Positions 47,101 through 60,281 of a DNA stretch of 64,000 nt are shown here, in pieces. Numbering within the stretch: the stretch's first letter is position 1; the number at the start of each line of letters is the position of its first letter. The notes beneath the pieces were generated by a model. That model worked only from the letters and a program-made list of their open reading frames with translations, was not told where the DNA came from and ran no database searches. The stretch spans positions 3,186,001-3,250,000 of the forward strand of contig NC_134680.1 of assembly GCF_024713945.1 (NCBI RefSeq), given 5' to 3'. Source of the DNA: Dermatophagoides farinae. Its lineage: Eukaryota > Arthropoda > Arachnida > Sarcoptiformes > Pyroglyphidae. The position numbers and the translations under genes are program-made.

Positions 47101-48741
47101 TACAATAACACCGAATAAGAATAAAAATAAATCAAAATCATATCCACAAATTGTACGACTACGAATGGAGCAATCACTATATTTTCCTTATTATTATCCA
47201 ATGTCAGCCGATAGTCTAAATATTCATGGACCAATAACGGTTGTTTATAATCGGCCACCAAAAACAGGTCAACGTATGATCATTGGACATTTGACACATA
47301 ATTGGAATCTAATTGAAACAATTGAACAAGAAACACATCGTTCCGGTACGACAGGTACACTGGTATTGGAACCAAAGTTTTCCGTATCCATATCGGATTC
47401 TATGGGTAACAATAATTTGATAATCTCACAGGATTCACAAGCAACAGTTCCAACATCAATGTTGAAATTAATCAACAGGTTACGCACATTGTTTCCAAAT
47501 GTGCCAATGTAAGTCTGATATTTTTTTTAAGGAATTGGTTGACTCATCATTGATTGTTTTATATTTAGAAATCAATTGGTCGAAATCATACGGCAAGCAA
47601 AATATATATTAGTAAAACGATATAAAATTCAATACGGATTTTCTGGATTTAAAATGGGACAATTAGTAAAATTTATCAGTGATTTAATTGTTGAAATGGT
47701 GAATATCAGTGAGAGAAAAAAACCAAATTTTTCATATTTAATTTTTTTTCTCGGTTCAGGGCGTTCAATCAGCAACACCATCACAATCGATCGATACAAT
47801 GTGTTTGAATTCGAATAATCCTTTGTCTGTTGCCAAAATAGTGAATGGTTCGACTGTTACAACAACAACAACTACAACGATAGCATCTAAAGGTGGAATA
47901 TCTTGGTCGAAAATAGCCGCACAAAATAGTTCATCATCATCGATACCATCAACACCGACAGTTAAAGATTTTGGTTGTGCATCATCATTAACATCATCTA
48001 CATCGACAGCAACAACAAATACGATGACAGGAACATCCGGTATATTAATATCATCAGCAACGACACCTATCGGAATGATATCACCAATAATGATGATGTC
48101 GAAACCAACACCATCATCAACACCATTATCATCGACATCGTCATCATCATTAATATCGACTACATCGTTGACCGGCAATAATAATAATAATAATAGTTTT
48201 GGATTAAATAATCAATTTCAATCCTTATCGGTAAATTCAAATCATATGAATATGATGAATACATCATTTACATCGTCATCATTGTCATCATTGATGGCTG
48301 ATAATAATAATAGCAATAACAACAATAATAATGGTAGCAGTGGTAATCATCATAATTGTGCCTTATGTCATAAAACAATGATGGCTCCAACTATTAATAA
48401 TAATAGTGTTACAAGTTTAGCAACAAAACTTGGTGGTGGTGGATTCCGTTATATGCCACATTGTAAACATTTATTTCATAAAGAGGTGAGTGAGAGAAAT
48501 TATTGTACGATTTTTAAACTAATGGATTTTCTTTCTTTTTGTTTTACATTCCTAATAACAATAGTGTTTTGAAAGTATCCAATCGACAACGACAGCAGCA
48601 GCAGCAGCAAATTCTTCGATATTAAATAACAATACCAACAACAGCAACATTAACATCAGTAATAACAATATCAATGTCAATTGTCCATTATGTGAGAAAT
48701 TATTTGTATTACGTAAAGATGAATTCCCATCACTTAATTGA
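44128..48741 (+). CDS. Large RING-finger protein (TTC3/DZIP3-like at best), probable E3 ubiquitin ligase
   Basis: Six exons: 44128-45816, 45885-46893, 46956-47508, 47569-47698, 47760-48485 and 48565-48741; frame kept at each, 1427 residues. Residues 1-560 are disordered, rich in Ser, Asn and Gln. A helical region follows (YFMKEDLHVTKTMLDFYMEN; QENERRLQYLDKVLIQSKLE; coiled DKLKQLQMDLKMLQQDSGLK). Next are a strand-rich region (ITVVYNRPPKTGQRMIIGHL) and a helical block (RTLFPNVPINQLVEIIRQAK, then FSGFKMGQLVKFISDLI) that recalls the segment before the RING in TTC3/DZIP3. The RING is split by the last intron: NCALCHKTM, then MPHCKHLFHKE|CFESI, a poly-Ala/Asn insert, and CPLCEKLF near the end. All zinc ligands are visible. 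Family within RING ligases is uncertain; the start Met could be ATG 1 or 3. Confidence 0.75.
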
Positions 48742-51700
48742 TGCATTAATTAATTGAATGATTCTTGTTGGATGAATTGTTTTGCAAAAAAAAGAATATT
48801 CTTTTTTCTTTGCCTAAATCTTTTTATTTTTATCGATGATATTTCATTATTACTATTCACATGAAATTTAAAATCTAACAAACACACATAAATTCATACA
48901 AATATTCATATGCAATATACAACACACACACACACACACGTACAATGATCATCGTTTTCGATGCAGATTCGTGGGTGGAATTGAAAACATCCGTTATTTT
49001 TGGGAGAAAAAACAATACAACAAATTCTTTTTACCATTTATGGATGAAATTAATGTTGAAGCAGCAAAAAAAAACAAAAATAATCAATCAATTTATATTG
49101 GTAATATATGATAATAATAATAATAATAACGAGAAAAAAAAATAATGATAAATCTTTAATTTTTTTGAAATTTTTGAAAAAATTCTTTTTCGAAAAAAAA
49201 ATATTCAAACACTACCCGTACTGCCATCTACTAATCTGTGACCACAATATGAGCATTGAGTGGAAAAATTGATTGAATTTGAAATGAACATGGTTGTTGA
49301 TGATGATGATGATCAAAAGAATGTTTCAATTGATCAATATGGATGAAATTATCAAATAAAGATTCATCATGAGATTATGAAATGATCATCATCATCATCA
49401 TCAGATGATGATGATGATGATGAAAACAAAAACAAACAATAGTCAACAATAAAACAAAACAAGCAAACAGATAAGTATTTTTTTCCTTTTGATCGAATAA
49501 AAGAATTTAGGTCAAACACGATTTAGATCGTGATCATTATCATCATAATCATAGTTTTTTTTATGAACATGGAATAAATAATGGCGAAAAAAAAATTGAG
49601 GATAATTTTTTTATAGTGTGTAAAAAAAAATTTCGATATAATAATTTCATCTCATCATTGTTTATTTTCATTAGGCCAAATAGATATTTGTCAATGTCCA
49701 TTGTGGTTGATGGTGGTTAGGAGGTTTAGTGGTGGATTTTTTTTTTTTTTTTCGTTGTTGTTATTGTATTTGCATGGAAAAAACGATTTTCGATTTGGAG
49801 ATTCGATTTAAATTTTTGAAAGAATTTGATTCGATTTAATATTCAATATTCTGAATTATATTTGTTTTTGTGGTTTGGTTGGCCACAATTGTGATAAAAA
49901 TCATTTCAAAATCGTCTATCTCTCTCTCTCTAGTCACACAAACACACACACAACATAATCATTGGTGTAACAATTTTATGTACCGTTAGCATTTGTTTCT
50001 ATTCACCTAATAGTTTAACCACTGCTACAAAAAAGCAGTAACATTAACAACGACAATCGAATAAAAACACAGAATCGAACGCAAAAAGCGCGAACACATT
50101 TGTCGAATGATCGCTTGGACGTGGATAACCGTCATTCTATCATCATCATCATCATCAATGGTTTCATCTTTTTTTTTTTGTTGAAACAGTTTTTATTTAC
50201 AAAAAAAAATGATTTGATCATTATGAATTTCCGTTTCTGTTATTCATTCATTCATCAAATCCATTTCAAATGATGATATGTGATATGATGATAATGATGG
50301 ACGACGTCATTACAAATGACTTTCCGCCATCCAACTATCAATATATCTCAAACAAAAATGTATGAAACGAAAGTTTTTACCATAATAAAATGTATTTTTA
50401 AAAAAAAATCCACATGAAAAATTGAACTGTCAAAAAAGCATTCGAATCGAATGAAAGAAACAAACGAAGAACCACAAAAAAACCATTTCATTTCATCATT
50501 ATCATCGATTGGCTAATCAATGGTATTTTTTGGTGCCTTTTTCTATTTATCTATCACTCACTCGAAAAAAAATTCTTATCCATTGACAAATCTGGTGATT
50601 TCTGGTTAGTTGATTCCGTGGAGTGAGAAAAAACCAAATAAAATTCATATGTCAAACTGTCACAAATCGACGAAAAAGAGAAGAAAAAACATTTATAAAA
50701 CGATCCATCCAAAATTTTCAATCATTTCAATCCATCCATCCATCCGCCAACACCATAAAATAACGGTTTGTTAATTTTTTTTTCTGCTATTTTTTCTGGT
50801 TTCTCTTGTTGTTAACTTTTGAATATAAAATCGACAAAAAAAATTGAAATTCCATTGAAAACATCATCAATATGTAGTCGCACATCTGTGCAGCAAAAAA
50901 AATGAAGCAGAAATTTTTTTTTCTTCAATTTACCAGTCTATAGTTTATGAAAAATTTTTTTTTCATTCAAAAGTTAGTCAATCATTATGTGTGCGAAATT
51001 GATCGATCAAAATATTTTGGCTATATATAATAAATGGCCTTGCCATTATTAATTTAATGATAACGACGAATGAATGAATAAATTCAATTTGTTTAATCGA
51101 ATCCAAACATCACCATCATCATCATTATCTGCAGCAATATAGATTCAAATTGAATTCTGTATTGGTGTTTGTGTGTGTGTGTGTGTGTGTAGGTTGATTC
51201 ACATCTCTGAATATGAAAATAATAAAAAATTATAATCCGTTATGTTCAGATTCATAATCATTATCATATGAAAATGTCATCATCAACATCGTTTTTTTTT
51301 CTATTTGTTTGTTTGTCTATTTCTTTGATGTTTGAAAATATTTAACTATTAATTCTATTTGTCTGGTTTCATTGCTCGTTTAGTTAGTGAAAGAATGTGT
51401 GAATGAACGACGTTTGAAAAACAGTGAAAAGTATGAAAGCGGCCAATTATCATCAATTATATTATGATGATGATGATGTTTTAAAAAAAACATCCACACA
51501 CACACACACACACTCAAACCATTCCATTGGATCGTCGTTGTGATTAAAGAGAACGGGCCTCCGGTATTTGTTTTTTTTTCGATGGCTAAAATTAGCTTAA
51601 ATGAATTGCGTTGAAAAAGAAGAAAAAAATTCATGCCATTTTCATCATCATACAATCTTTCATTTAATTCCATTCATCATTGTCTTCGTTCGTCTGAAAT

Positions 51701-52051
51701 TTTTTTTTTTTTTTTTTTGTGATGATGATGATGATGAAATATGCCAACCAACCAAAGAATTTTGAATAAAATTGAATGAAAAATGAAACAAAGTGTCATT
51801 GTGTGTGTGTTTGTGAATGAATAATGAATTAATTTCACAAATCAACCATATCCACATAGACTTACACACACACACACGTACACTTGAAACCTGATTCGGA
51901 AATTTTCTTTTTTTTCGCACTTGATTCGAATGTTGTTTTTTTTTTTTTTTTTTTTTTTGGTTACTTGTCGAAAGATTTAATTTCCTTGTTTTTTTTTATT
52001 TATTCTCAGATTTCAAACGGGAAAAATTCCGTATAGTGAATAATTCTGGTA
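48742..52051. other. Spacer between the RING gene and ETHR
   Basis: 3.3 kb of AT-rich DNA, with (AC)n near 48922-48938, a CAT/ATG hairpin at 49385-49421, (TG)n near 51172-51191, (AC)n near 51496-51511 and a 23-base poly(T) at 51936-51958. Probably the RING gene 3' untranslated region and the ETHR promoter with leader. No gene was seen. Confidence 0.5.
49385..49421. repeat. Self-complementary (ATC)n/(GAT)n hairpin
   Basis: A run of CAT repeats (49385-49402) is followed after one base by its reverse complement, a run of ATG repeats (49404-49421), giving an 18-pair perfect stem. A microsatellite that inverted on itself; it could extrude a cruciform. Confidence 0.8.
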
Positions 52052-55000
52052 ATGGAGTCGTCAACGACAATAAAAAAAGTGACAAATTCAGAAATTTCTT
52101 GGAAATTCGCTGATAATAATAATAATAATGATGATGATGATGATGATGATGGTAATAATAAGCCAACGACATCAAACAACCGACAGTTTCTAATATCGTC
52201 ATCATCATCAAAATCATTATCAATCATAATTGTCATCATCATTATCATCATTATTGTTGTGAATATTGCCCGGGTAAATGGCAATCAAAATCATACGGCA
52301 ACTAATTTATCAACGACAATCATCGAAAATTCTATCGATTATGATAGCAACAGAAATGATAGTCATTCATCGATGTCTCAAAATTCATCATCAACAATGG
52401 AGTTCCCACATTCATTAAGAATTATTGCTTCGTCTGTTTGTGCAGCCGTTCTAATGTTCGGCGTAGTTGGTAATCTATTTGTTCCATTAGTTGTCTGTAG
52501 ACAACGTGATACTCTATCGAATAATTCAACAAACATATTCCTTATAAATCTAAGCATAGCAGATTTGCTTGTACTTATTGTGTGTACACCAACCGTATTG
52601 ATTGAATTACATTCAAAACCGGAAATTTGGACGCTGGGTGAATTTATGTGTAAGTAATCGCGTATATTTCTTTTTCCGGTTATTATATTATAAAATTATA
52701 AAAACTAACCAAGTAAAACGATATCTGTTGGTTTATGTTTTTCTTATAAATCATCTTTATGTTGAGTTAATTTATCGATAAATAGGACCAAGGCTTGACC
52801 ACCATCTTCAAAAGACTAACAAAAGTTTAATCATGATGAAATTTTTGTTAAATGAACCCAATTGAATTTTGTCTGTTGTATCCGAGTTTCAGGATAACTT
52901 TTCCATTAATTTTGACGCCTTTTGAATTCCTATTCATAGTAACAACATTAAAAACAACATCAAAAAAAAACAGAATTAAGAATCAAAGATAATAGAATAG
53001 AGAAAGAAAAGTGCAATTTAGGATTTTATTCCTGTTGTCTCGCCAGCTTAAATACTTTAACCAGGAAATTCAGAAAAAGTCAATTTAAAACACAGAATAT
53101 TTTGTGAGTTTGTGTGTGTGTGTGTTGGAATTGATGGAATCAATTTTTATTTTTATGTTTTTCCAGTACTTTTTTCTCGTCCTTTTTTTGTACGGAAAAT
53201 TTTTTTTCTGTTCCGGTATTCTTAATACATACATCATACAAACCAGACAAACAAATTAAATGATTTGTAAATCATCAAACATCATTGTCGACTCTCGTCA
53301 AAACAATTGTTTAGTTTTCTTTCGTTAAAATTATTGTTTTATTTTGTTTTTAATGTTTGTGCGATTCTGATTCTATAATAATAATAATGATAATAATGGG
53401 TGATTAGCACAAACATGTCTATGTCGATGTTTTGCCACACACACACACACAGAATCTGTCAACACAAAACAATAAACAATTCTGCCAAGTCAAGTTAAAT
53501 CTATTCACATTTTTTCTTTGTTGTTGTATTTAGTGGTGATGATTCTTTGAATTCATATGAATCACAAATAGACTCTGATGTTGTTGTTTTATGGAAAAAA
53601 AATTTTCGTGTTCGGTTCAACGATTATGTGTGTGTGTGTGAGTGGGCGTTTGTTGTAAAGGAGTTTTGCATTTTTTTCAAAAAAAACAAAGAATTTTTTC
53701 CTTTTATTCAATGATGAGTTCAAGAAATTGCAAGTAGTTTTCTTTTTTAAAAAAAATGACATGAATATAAGTATATAGTGTGTGTGTGTGCATAAGAATA
53801 AATCATTTTTTTCTCAATATTTTTTTTTGTTCATTTGTTAACAATACTAAAATGATGATAGGGCAATGAATTCCATCATTTTATTCTTTGTTTTTCTTGT
53901 TTATCGTTTTTCTGAAACGTGATAAATTTTCACTCGCAAGAATAAATTCTTTTAGATCGAACTTTTCATGTTGGTAGTTTTTTCTTTCTTTCTCTGACTT
54001 TGTCGATGATGATGACGATGATCATAACTTTTCGATTTGATGATTTTGATGTTTAAGTTATTGCTGAATTAGTGTGTGTGTGTGTTGTATTCGCGAAGGA
54101 TAATAAATCAAATCTAACACTTTAAATTGACTATACAACAATATTATCAACATCATAAATTTAAACAACAAGAATTGAGAGAGAATAAAAACAAAAAAAA
54201 AACAAAAAATTCAATTCATCATCCAATGAATGTCCGATGCATATCTTGATGTTGATGATACATGATTGGATCCGTTTTTTTTAAATTTCCGATTGAAAGA
54301 AAAGGGAGGGAGGGTGTTTTTCATTTTTTTCCTACACAGTTTTTTGTCCCTAAAATTTTGGTGTGCGTGTATGTGCAAGTATTTGGAATTTTTTTAAAAA
54401 TGGAAAATTCCATTTCCACTTTTTAGTATTATTCATTCATTCAAAAAGGATTGTTGTTTATTGTAAAGAAACCAGAAAAATGATCTGTCCATCATCTTTA
54501 TATCATGCGTGTGTGTGTGTTTGTCTGGTCTTATCTTGTTATTTTTTTTATAATAAAACATTTTGTTTTTGTTGTTGTTATTTCTTGAAACGAATCGACG
54601 TCATTATTCGTTGTTGAAAAAAGTAAAATTTTTTTTCTTTTGTTGACAAAGAATTTTCCAGTTTTTGTTGTTTTTTGCGACAAAAACGACGATAGCAGTG
54701 AAGAAGAAAAAAATGAATATGAAAATATGAAGAAAAAAGCTAAATAAATTCTTCACATGGAAAAAAGAATTTATTTATTTTATTCTTTTCTGAATCAGTT
54801 TGTCTGATTTTTTATTGGTGATGGCTGTTGTTGTTGTTGTTGTGACTGGAACTGTTTTTTTTCTTTCCTTTTTTTTGTTGTCATCATTCCATTTACCCGT
54901 TCATATAAGATCCAAAATGATGATGATGATGATGATGATAATGATGATGGTGAGATGATGAGGAGGATAAAAAATGAAACCGAGAAAAAGTGATAATATT

Positions 55001-55668
55001 TCCGCTTTTTCTATTTTCCATCATCATTTTTTTGTTGTTGTCGAATGTCATTCACATCAAAAAAAACAAATGAATAAACAACATCTTGAATTCAACCAAC
55101 CAACCACAACAGACAACAACAACAACAACAATAATAACAAGAACTAGCTAAAACGTTCTTAAAAAGACGATATATATGGATCATCATCATATTTTTTTTA
55201 TTATTATTCTTTGATGATTCTTTGTTATAGAAGAGAGCAGATGAAAAGGTTGTCGATTTGAATCGAAATCGAAAAGAATCGTATTAGTGTGTTGTTTATG
55301 TGAATGAAAGAATATTGAATGAATGTAACATTTTTTTTTCTTTCATTCATATAACAACAATCTTTTAATGAATGAATTGAATGATGATGATTTGTTTGAA
55401 GTATAGTGAGAATTTGACAAAACAAAAACAAAAGAAAAAATCGAATTGAATAGAAATATACATACAGAAAGCGTCATAATGAATTATTATATATACTCCT
55501 TACTAACTTACACAATTTCTATCGATTCTTTTTTTTTCCTGTTTTGTGGTTATTTTTATATCCAAACATCTATGATGATGATTTGTAATAGGAATTATTA
55601 TTTTTTTTTCCATTACCAAGTTGATATTATTAATAAGCAAAAAGAATCAATGAATAACACATTTACAG

Positions 55669-55724
<56 letters not shown>

Positions 55725-58700
55725 AAAAAGAATCGAATGTTTGTTTGTTCATCCATCGACAGGCAGAATGACGATTCGATGCTTTTGTTGTCTGTTTGTT
55801 TGTTTGTTGTTGAATGATTATAAGAAAAGGATATTGATCTTTGACTTTTTCTTTTTGTCGTCGTCGTCGTTGTCGTTGTTGTTGTTAATGTTCAAATACA
55901 ATAATCATTGAGGATGATGATGACAAATATAAGTTCGATCTGTTTTTCAATTCCTTTTTGGATAAATCGATTGATGATTGGTGATGATTTTATTGATGGT
56001 GACAAAAATATGTTATCTGTCGTAGGATTCTTCTCTTCATTTATTTTCTGTTGTTGTTGTTGTTGTTTATTGATTTTTGCCCCCACCCCTTGGTTCTGTT
56101 TTTTTAGATCTTATTTTTCTTTTGTTGCTTTTTTGTTCATTTTATCCATTTTTTTTCTTTGATTCTTCATCTTTCGCATTCACAATCGTTTGTGTTTATT
56201 ATGTTTGATGACAGATGATGTCCCATTATTGAATCGTAATCATTTTTTTTTTTTTTTTTTTTTTTTTTTGGTCTCGAATTTATTCATTCAAGTGAATGTT
56301 TTTCATGCGTGGATATTGAAAGAATCCACATATTTTTATTCATCGTTATATCGTGGTTTATTTTTAATGGTGTTACCCCCACCCATCCCCCACACAATAT
56401 ATATCCAAAATCCAAGGTTACAGGATTTTTTATTTGTTTTATTTTTTCTTTCTTTGTCTTCATGTATTTCACTAGAATTCACCATTATCATTATTATTTT
56501 GGGGATGTAATTCAATTTACTACAGACAATAACAACCCACACATGCATGCACACACAAACCCACAATTCTTAATTCCAATGACCTAAATATAGTGTGACT
56601 TAATTGATACTTCAGTTACATTTTGTGGGTGGTGGTGATGGTAATGATGATGGAGGAGATGGGATATTCTAGAAAAATTGTACAAAAAAAAAATATGAGG
56701 AAATTTGAGAAACCACGAATATTCTTGCTTCAAAACGCCACAAAACAAGCAAAACAAAATATCAAATTCTTAATGTCACCATTTTTCTTAAGTTTTTTTT
56801 CCGGATAGTGAGAATTTGTTGCAGACTAACGATTTGAAAGGAAAGGGAATTAATTTCCATCATTTTCCTGTGTGTCTAGCTATTTATGGATGTTCAATCG
56901 TGCGATAAGGATAAATATTTATATATATGTGTCCATTATAAATAGCTCCCGATAAGAGTGGCCATTTAGTTTTATTTTTTTTTTACAACATTTGTCTATT
57001 CGAATGAAATCATATCATCATTTTGAAAGAGAAAAATTTCTTATAAAAAAAACAAAGAAAAAAGTCAAAAATATCAAATGACACAGACAACAACAATAAT
57101 CAGAAATTGATAGCATTGTTAAATTTATTGGATTTAAGTATAGAAAACAAACCAGATAATGATAATGATGGTAGCTTTAATCTTTTTTTTCTTGATGATG
57201 GGGACAGTAATAGTGATAGAGTTGGCTTTTGATTTCGAATATATATACAGATTTCATTCATTCACAATCAAATTGATTCAATACAATTGGACAATGGAGA
57301 TTAAATGACCATGGTGTTAGATGTAGTAGGAAATGTTATTCATTTTATAAAATTTATAAGATAAGAAAGTGTAAGAGTGTGTCTGGTGGGTATGTATGTA
57401 ATTCGCTTAATTATTTCCGTTTATTTATCTTTAATTTTCCGCGTTTTCTTTTTGTTCTTAATCATTTGTTGTTGTTTTTGTGCTAATTCACGTATGGCTT
57501 GTTCTCTGTTCGTAAAAAAATATGTTCAATTTACATTTCATTTTCGGACAATAAACTAAAGCATTTTCTTACCTTTTCAATATTTCATCATATTCGATTT
57601 CAGATTTTAAAATTTCACTTATAATATCTTTCCTAATCAATGATTCATGATTATCGCATATTAAAAATTTTACCAATTCGTAGTTATTAGGAAAACGATT
57701 AGTTTTAATACGATTATCATGAATCATCATATGTTGCATACTTATTTGTTGACAACGATCAAACGGTTTTGAACGAACGGTACGAAAAATGGCTAGATTT
57801 TTCAATGCCTTTTTTATATCATAATCGAATGCATGTAGAAAACAATGGGATTGATCCAAGGTCCAATCATTTGTTTCTTTGGCAACAGCGATAAATTCAT
57901 CCAATTCATTATCATCAACAAGATTCGGTATCCAAACAAGTTGATCATGATTATGATTATAGGTTGGTTCCTTATAATCGATGATTGGTGGTGGTTCATA
58001 ATTCGGTATATCTGTAATCCAATTTTTTTCCTTTGTAGTGTCTTTGTTAACTACACTTATTCGAGGCATCATAAAATTGAGGAAATACTATTTCGAACTG
58101 ATGTGTGAGCCTATCATACACGTTTTTTAGTATATACTCTATGAACCTAGCATTGATTGTAAATCGAATTTAGAAGTATAGAGGCGCACATATACAGCTT
58201 TGGGAATCATTTCATTCAGAAGTGACTTTTTTTATCAAAAATTCTTAGAAAATTTTATTTAAAAAATTATTTTTTTTCTTCGACATCCGAATCCAGGTAA
58301 AACAGTACCATTCGTCGAGTTGGTTGTAGCACATGGTTCAGTTTTGACCATATTGGCAATTTCGTTTGAAAGGGTAAGTTTTTTTGCCATTTTTTGAATT
58401 TTAATCGATAATTATTCATTCATTCAATGCTAATTATGTTACAAAAAATAGTATTATGCTATTTGTAAGCCATTGAAAGCGAATTATAAATGTACAAATC
58501 GTCGTGCTATTATGACAATATGTGGCTTATGGACCGTGGCCATTATTGCTACAATACCGATATTATTCGGTACTGAATTAGTCGATGCAATATATGTGGA
58601 TGGTTCGATTGTGTCGGCTTGCATAACGAAAGCAAATACAACATGGCAACGACTTTATTTTATCGTATCGATTATCGGTTTTTTTGCCTTACCATTGGTC

Positions 58701-60281
58701 ATATTGATCGTCGTTTATTGTATTATTACTAAACGTTTGGTTCGTGATGATCGACGTTTATTGATTGCATCTATTCATTCAACACTTGCTACATCCGGTT
58801 CGATAATGGCTGATGGTAGTGATTGTAAAAAATTACGTTCCGGTTCATTACCACAACAATTTATACAACAATCATCATTAAGTAATGAATCTACGTGCGG
58901 CACTACAATCACAATGAATCAATCATCATCAATATGGCATCATCCGGCCGCAATGTTTCTATTTCGTGGATCAATTGCATCATTAGGCGCGAATAGCCGT
59001 CGGGGTTCTACATCTGTACCTGTTGCTTCAAATCTGAATCAACAGCAACAACAACAACAACCACGACGAAATTCATCTGTAATTGCAGCACGTTCAGTAG
59101 CACGATCACGACGACAAGTGATTATAATGTTGGCCGCTGTGGTCATATGTTTTTTTCTTTGTCTATTACCATTTCGGTTATTTACATTATGGTTAGTGTT
59201 GGTCACTGAGGAAGAGATTCGTGCCCTATCAATGGAACGTTTCTATCAATTGTTATATTTCTGTCGCGTAATGATTTATGTAAATTCAATGTTGAATCCA
59301 TTATTATATGCGGTTGTATCGAGTAAATTTCGTCGTGCATTTGTCGATACAATAAAGCAATTATTTAATAACTGTTGCTTTTGTGATTTTTGTGGTTGTT
59401 GTTGGTGGTCATGGTGGTGGTGTGCGTTGTGGTGCTGCTGCTGCTGTTTCCATTCTGAATCTATTGATTCATCATCATTGGATACAATTGAAAAACAACA
59501 AGAACATCAACAATCAAATCAATCAAAATTTCATCATAATCATCATCATCATTATAATAGAATAAATCGACGACAACCACAAAAACATCGAACAGCAACC
59601 GGTACTGTTAGTCAATTGCTTAATTTTAATCAACGTCGACAAAGACTTTTTCTTATGCGACAATCAACAACATTGACAACAACAACAACAACAACTACAG
59701 CATCATCGTCGGTTGGTGATGGTTCATTAAAACAAAATAGTTCAATTCGTTCAACAGCAACTAATTGTTTTGTACCTGTCGATTCTAATGTTGCTAACGT
59801 TGCCATCATGCCACATCATCCTTTTTCAAACGTCATAATGAACAATTGTCAACAAATAGCACAGAATTCATTCGATTCAATACAATCATCAAGATCCGGC
59901 TCATCTAGTCAATATCAAAATCGTTCATGTGAAAATTCATCATCTGATGCAACTGGATCGGTAATAATAGTAGCAACAAAAAAGGAATCACCACCACCAT
60001 TTTCATCATCATCATCATCACGGCTAATGAATAAAATATATTCATCAGAACATACAGCCGAATATCGACGTAAACGAATGATGAAACGTTCTTCAAGAGT
60101 ATCAATAATCGATGATCAACCAATGAATCATCATCATCAACAACAACAAACGCAACAAATAGTAATGAATGGTACTGATGATAATGAAAAAATGCAGGAA
60201 ACAATAAGCACCGAATCAACATCGATCATTGAAGAAATATTGAATGATCCAAAATTTGTTACATATGAATCCTATGTTTAA
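52052..60281 (+). CDS. ETHR: Ecdysis-triggering-hormone receptor (class A GPCR)
   Basis: Receptor for ecdysis-triggering hormone, which starts the moulting behaviour sequence. Exons are 52052-52649, 58297-58373 and 58452-60281, in frame, 834 residues. Residues 1-118 are an extracellular region with Asn/Asp runs, a long hydrophobic stretch (SLSIIIVIIIIIIIVVN) and Asn-glycosylation sites. TM1 contains FGVVGNLFVP, TM2 STNIFLINLSIADLLVLIV then CTPTVLIELHSKP, and TM3 CKTVPFVELVVAHGSVLTI then ISFERYYAICKPLKA (ERY in place of DRY). TM6 is MLAAVVICFFLCLLPFRLFT and TM7 is YVNSMLNPLLYAV (NPxxY form). These match insect ETHR very closely. The intracellular loop 3 and the tail (about 300 residues) are long, with a Cys/Trp-rich run just after TM7. 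The first intron is 5.65 kb and holds an antisense gene. Confidence 0.88.
55673..55720. repeat. (AG)24 microsatellite
   Basis: 24 perfect AG dinucleotides on the plus strand, the longest pure dinucleotide run in the window, inside the first ETHR intron. It may vary between individuals. Confidence 0.95.
56243..56269. repeat. Poly(T) tract, 27 bases
   Basis: A pure run of 27 T inside the ETHR first intron; no target-site duplication or retroposed body was recognised next to it. Confidence 0.9.
57421..58072 (-). CDS. ELM2-domain protein related to CoREST (RCOR), nested antisense in the ETHR intron
   Basis: Two exons on the minus strand: 57573-58072 and 57421-57505 (67-base intron, donor AG|GTAAGA, acceptor CGAACAG), giving 194 residues. 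Residues 1-90 form an ELM2 domain: ISVVNKDTTKEKNW, then DQLVWIPNLVDDNELDEFIA, VAKETNDWTLDQSHCFLHAF, DYDIKKALKNLAIF. This is close to the RCOR pattern (LVWSPN...LDEYIAIAKE...MEQALGML...IEKSLADLPNF). No SANT domain follows; instead there is a helical stretch and a Lys/Gln-rich tail (REQAIRELAQKQQQMIKNKK). In RCOR, ELM2 with SANT recruits histone deacetylase, so this protein may bind HDAC or compete for it (inference). Lying wholly inside another gene's intron suggests a duplicated or relocated copy. Confidence 0.75.

Larger units (their letters stand above)
52650..57420. other. ETHR first intron, left part
   Basis: 4.8 kb of the ETHR intron before the antisense gene. AT-rich with many microsatellites: (AC)n near 53438-53450, (TG)n near 53622-53640 and 54070-54084, (ATG)n near 54915-54939, the (AG)24 tract and a 27-base poly(T). 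No alternative ETHR exon was recognised on the plus strand. Confidence 0.55.

Noticed and set aside
55446-55817. Open frame with an Arg-Glu repeat
   Set aside because: The repeat is only the (AG)24 microsatellite; no gene context.
56243-56269. Poly(T) as the tail of a retroposed copy
   Set aside because: No coding or SINE-like body and no flanking duplication seen; similar poly(T) runs are common in this DNA.
57377-57559. Plus-strand Cys/Phe-rich open frame
   Set aside because: It is the complement of exon 2 and the intron of the antisense ELM2 gene.
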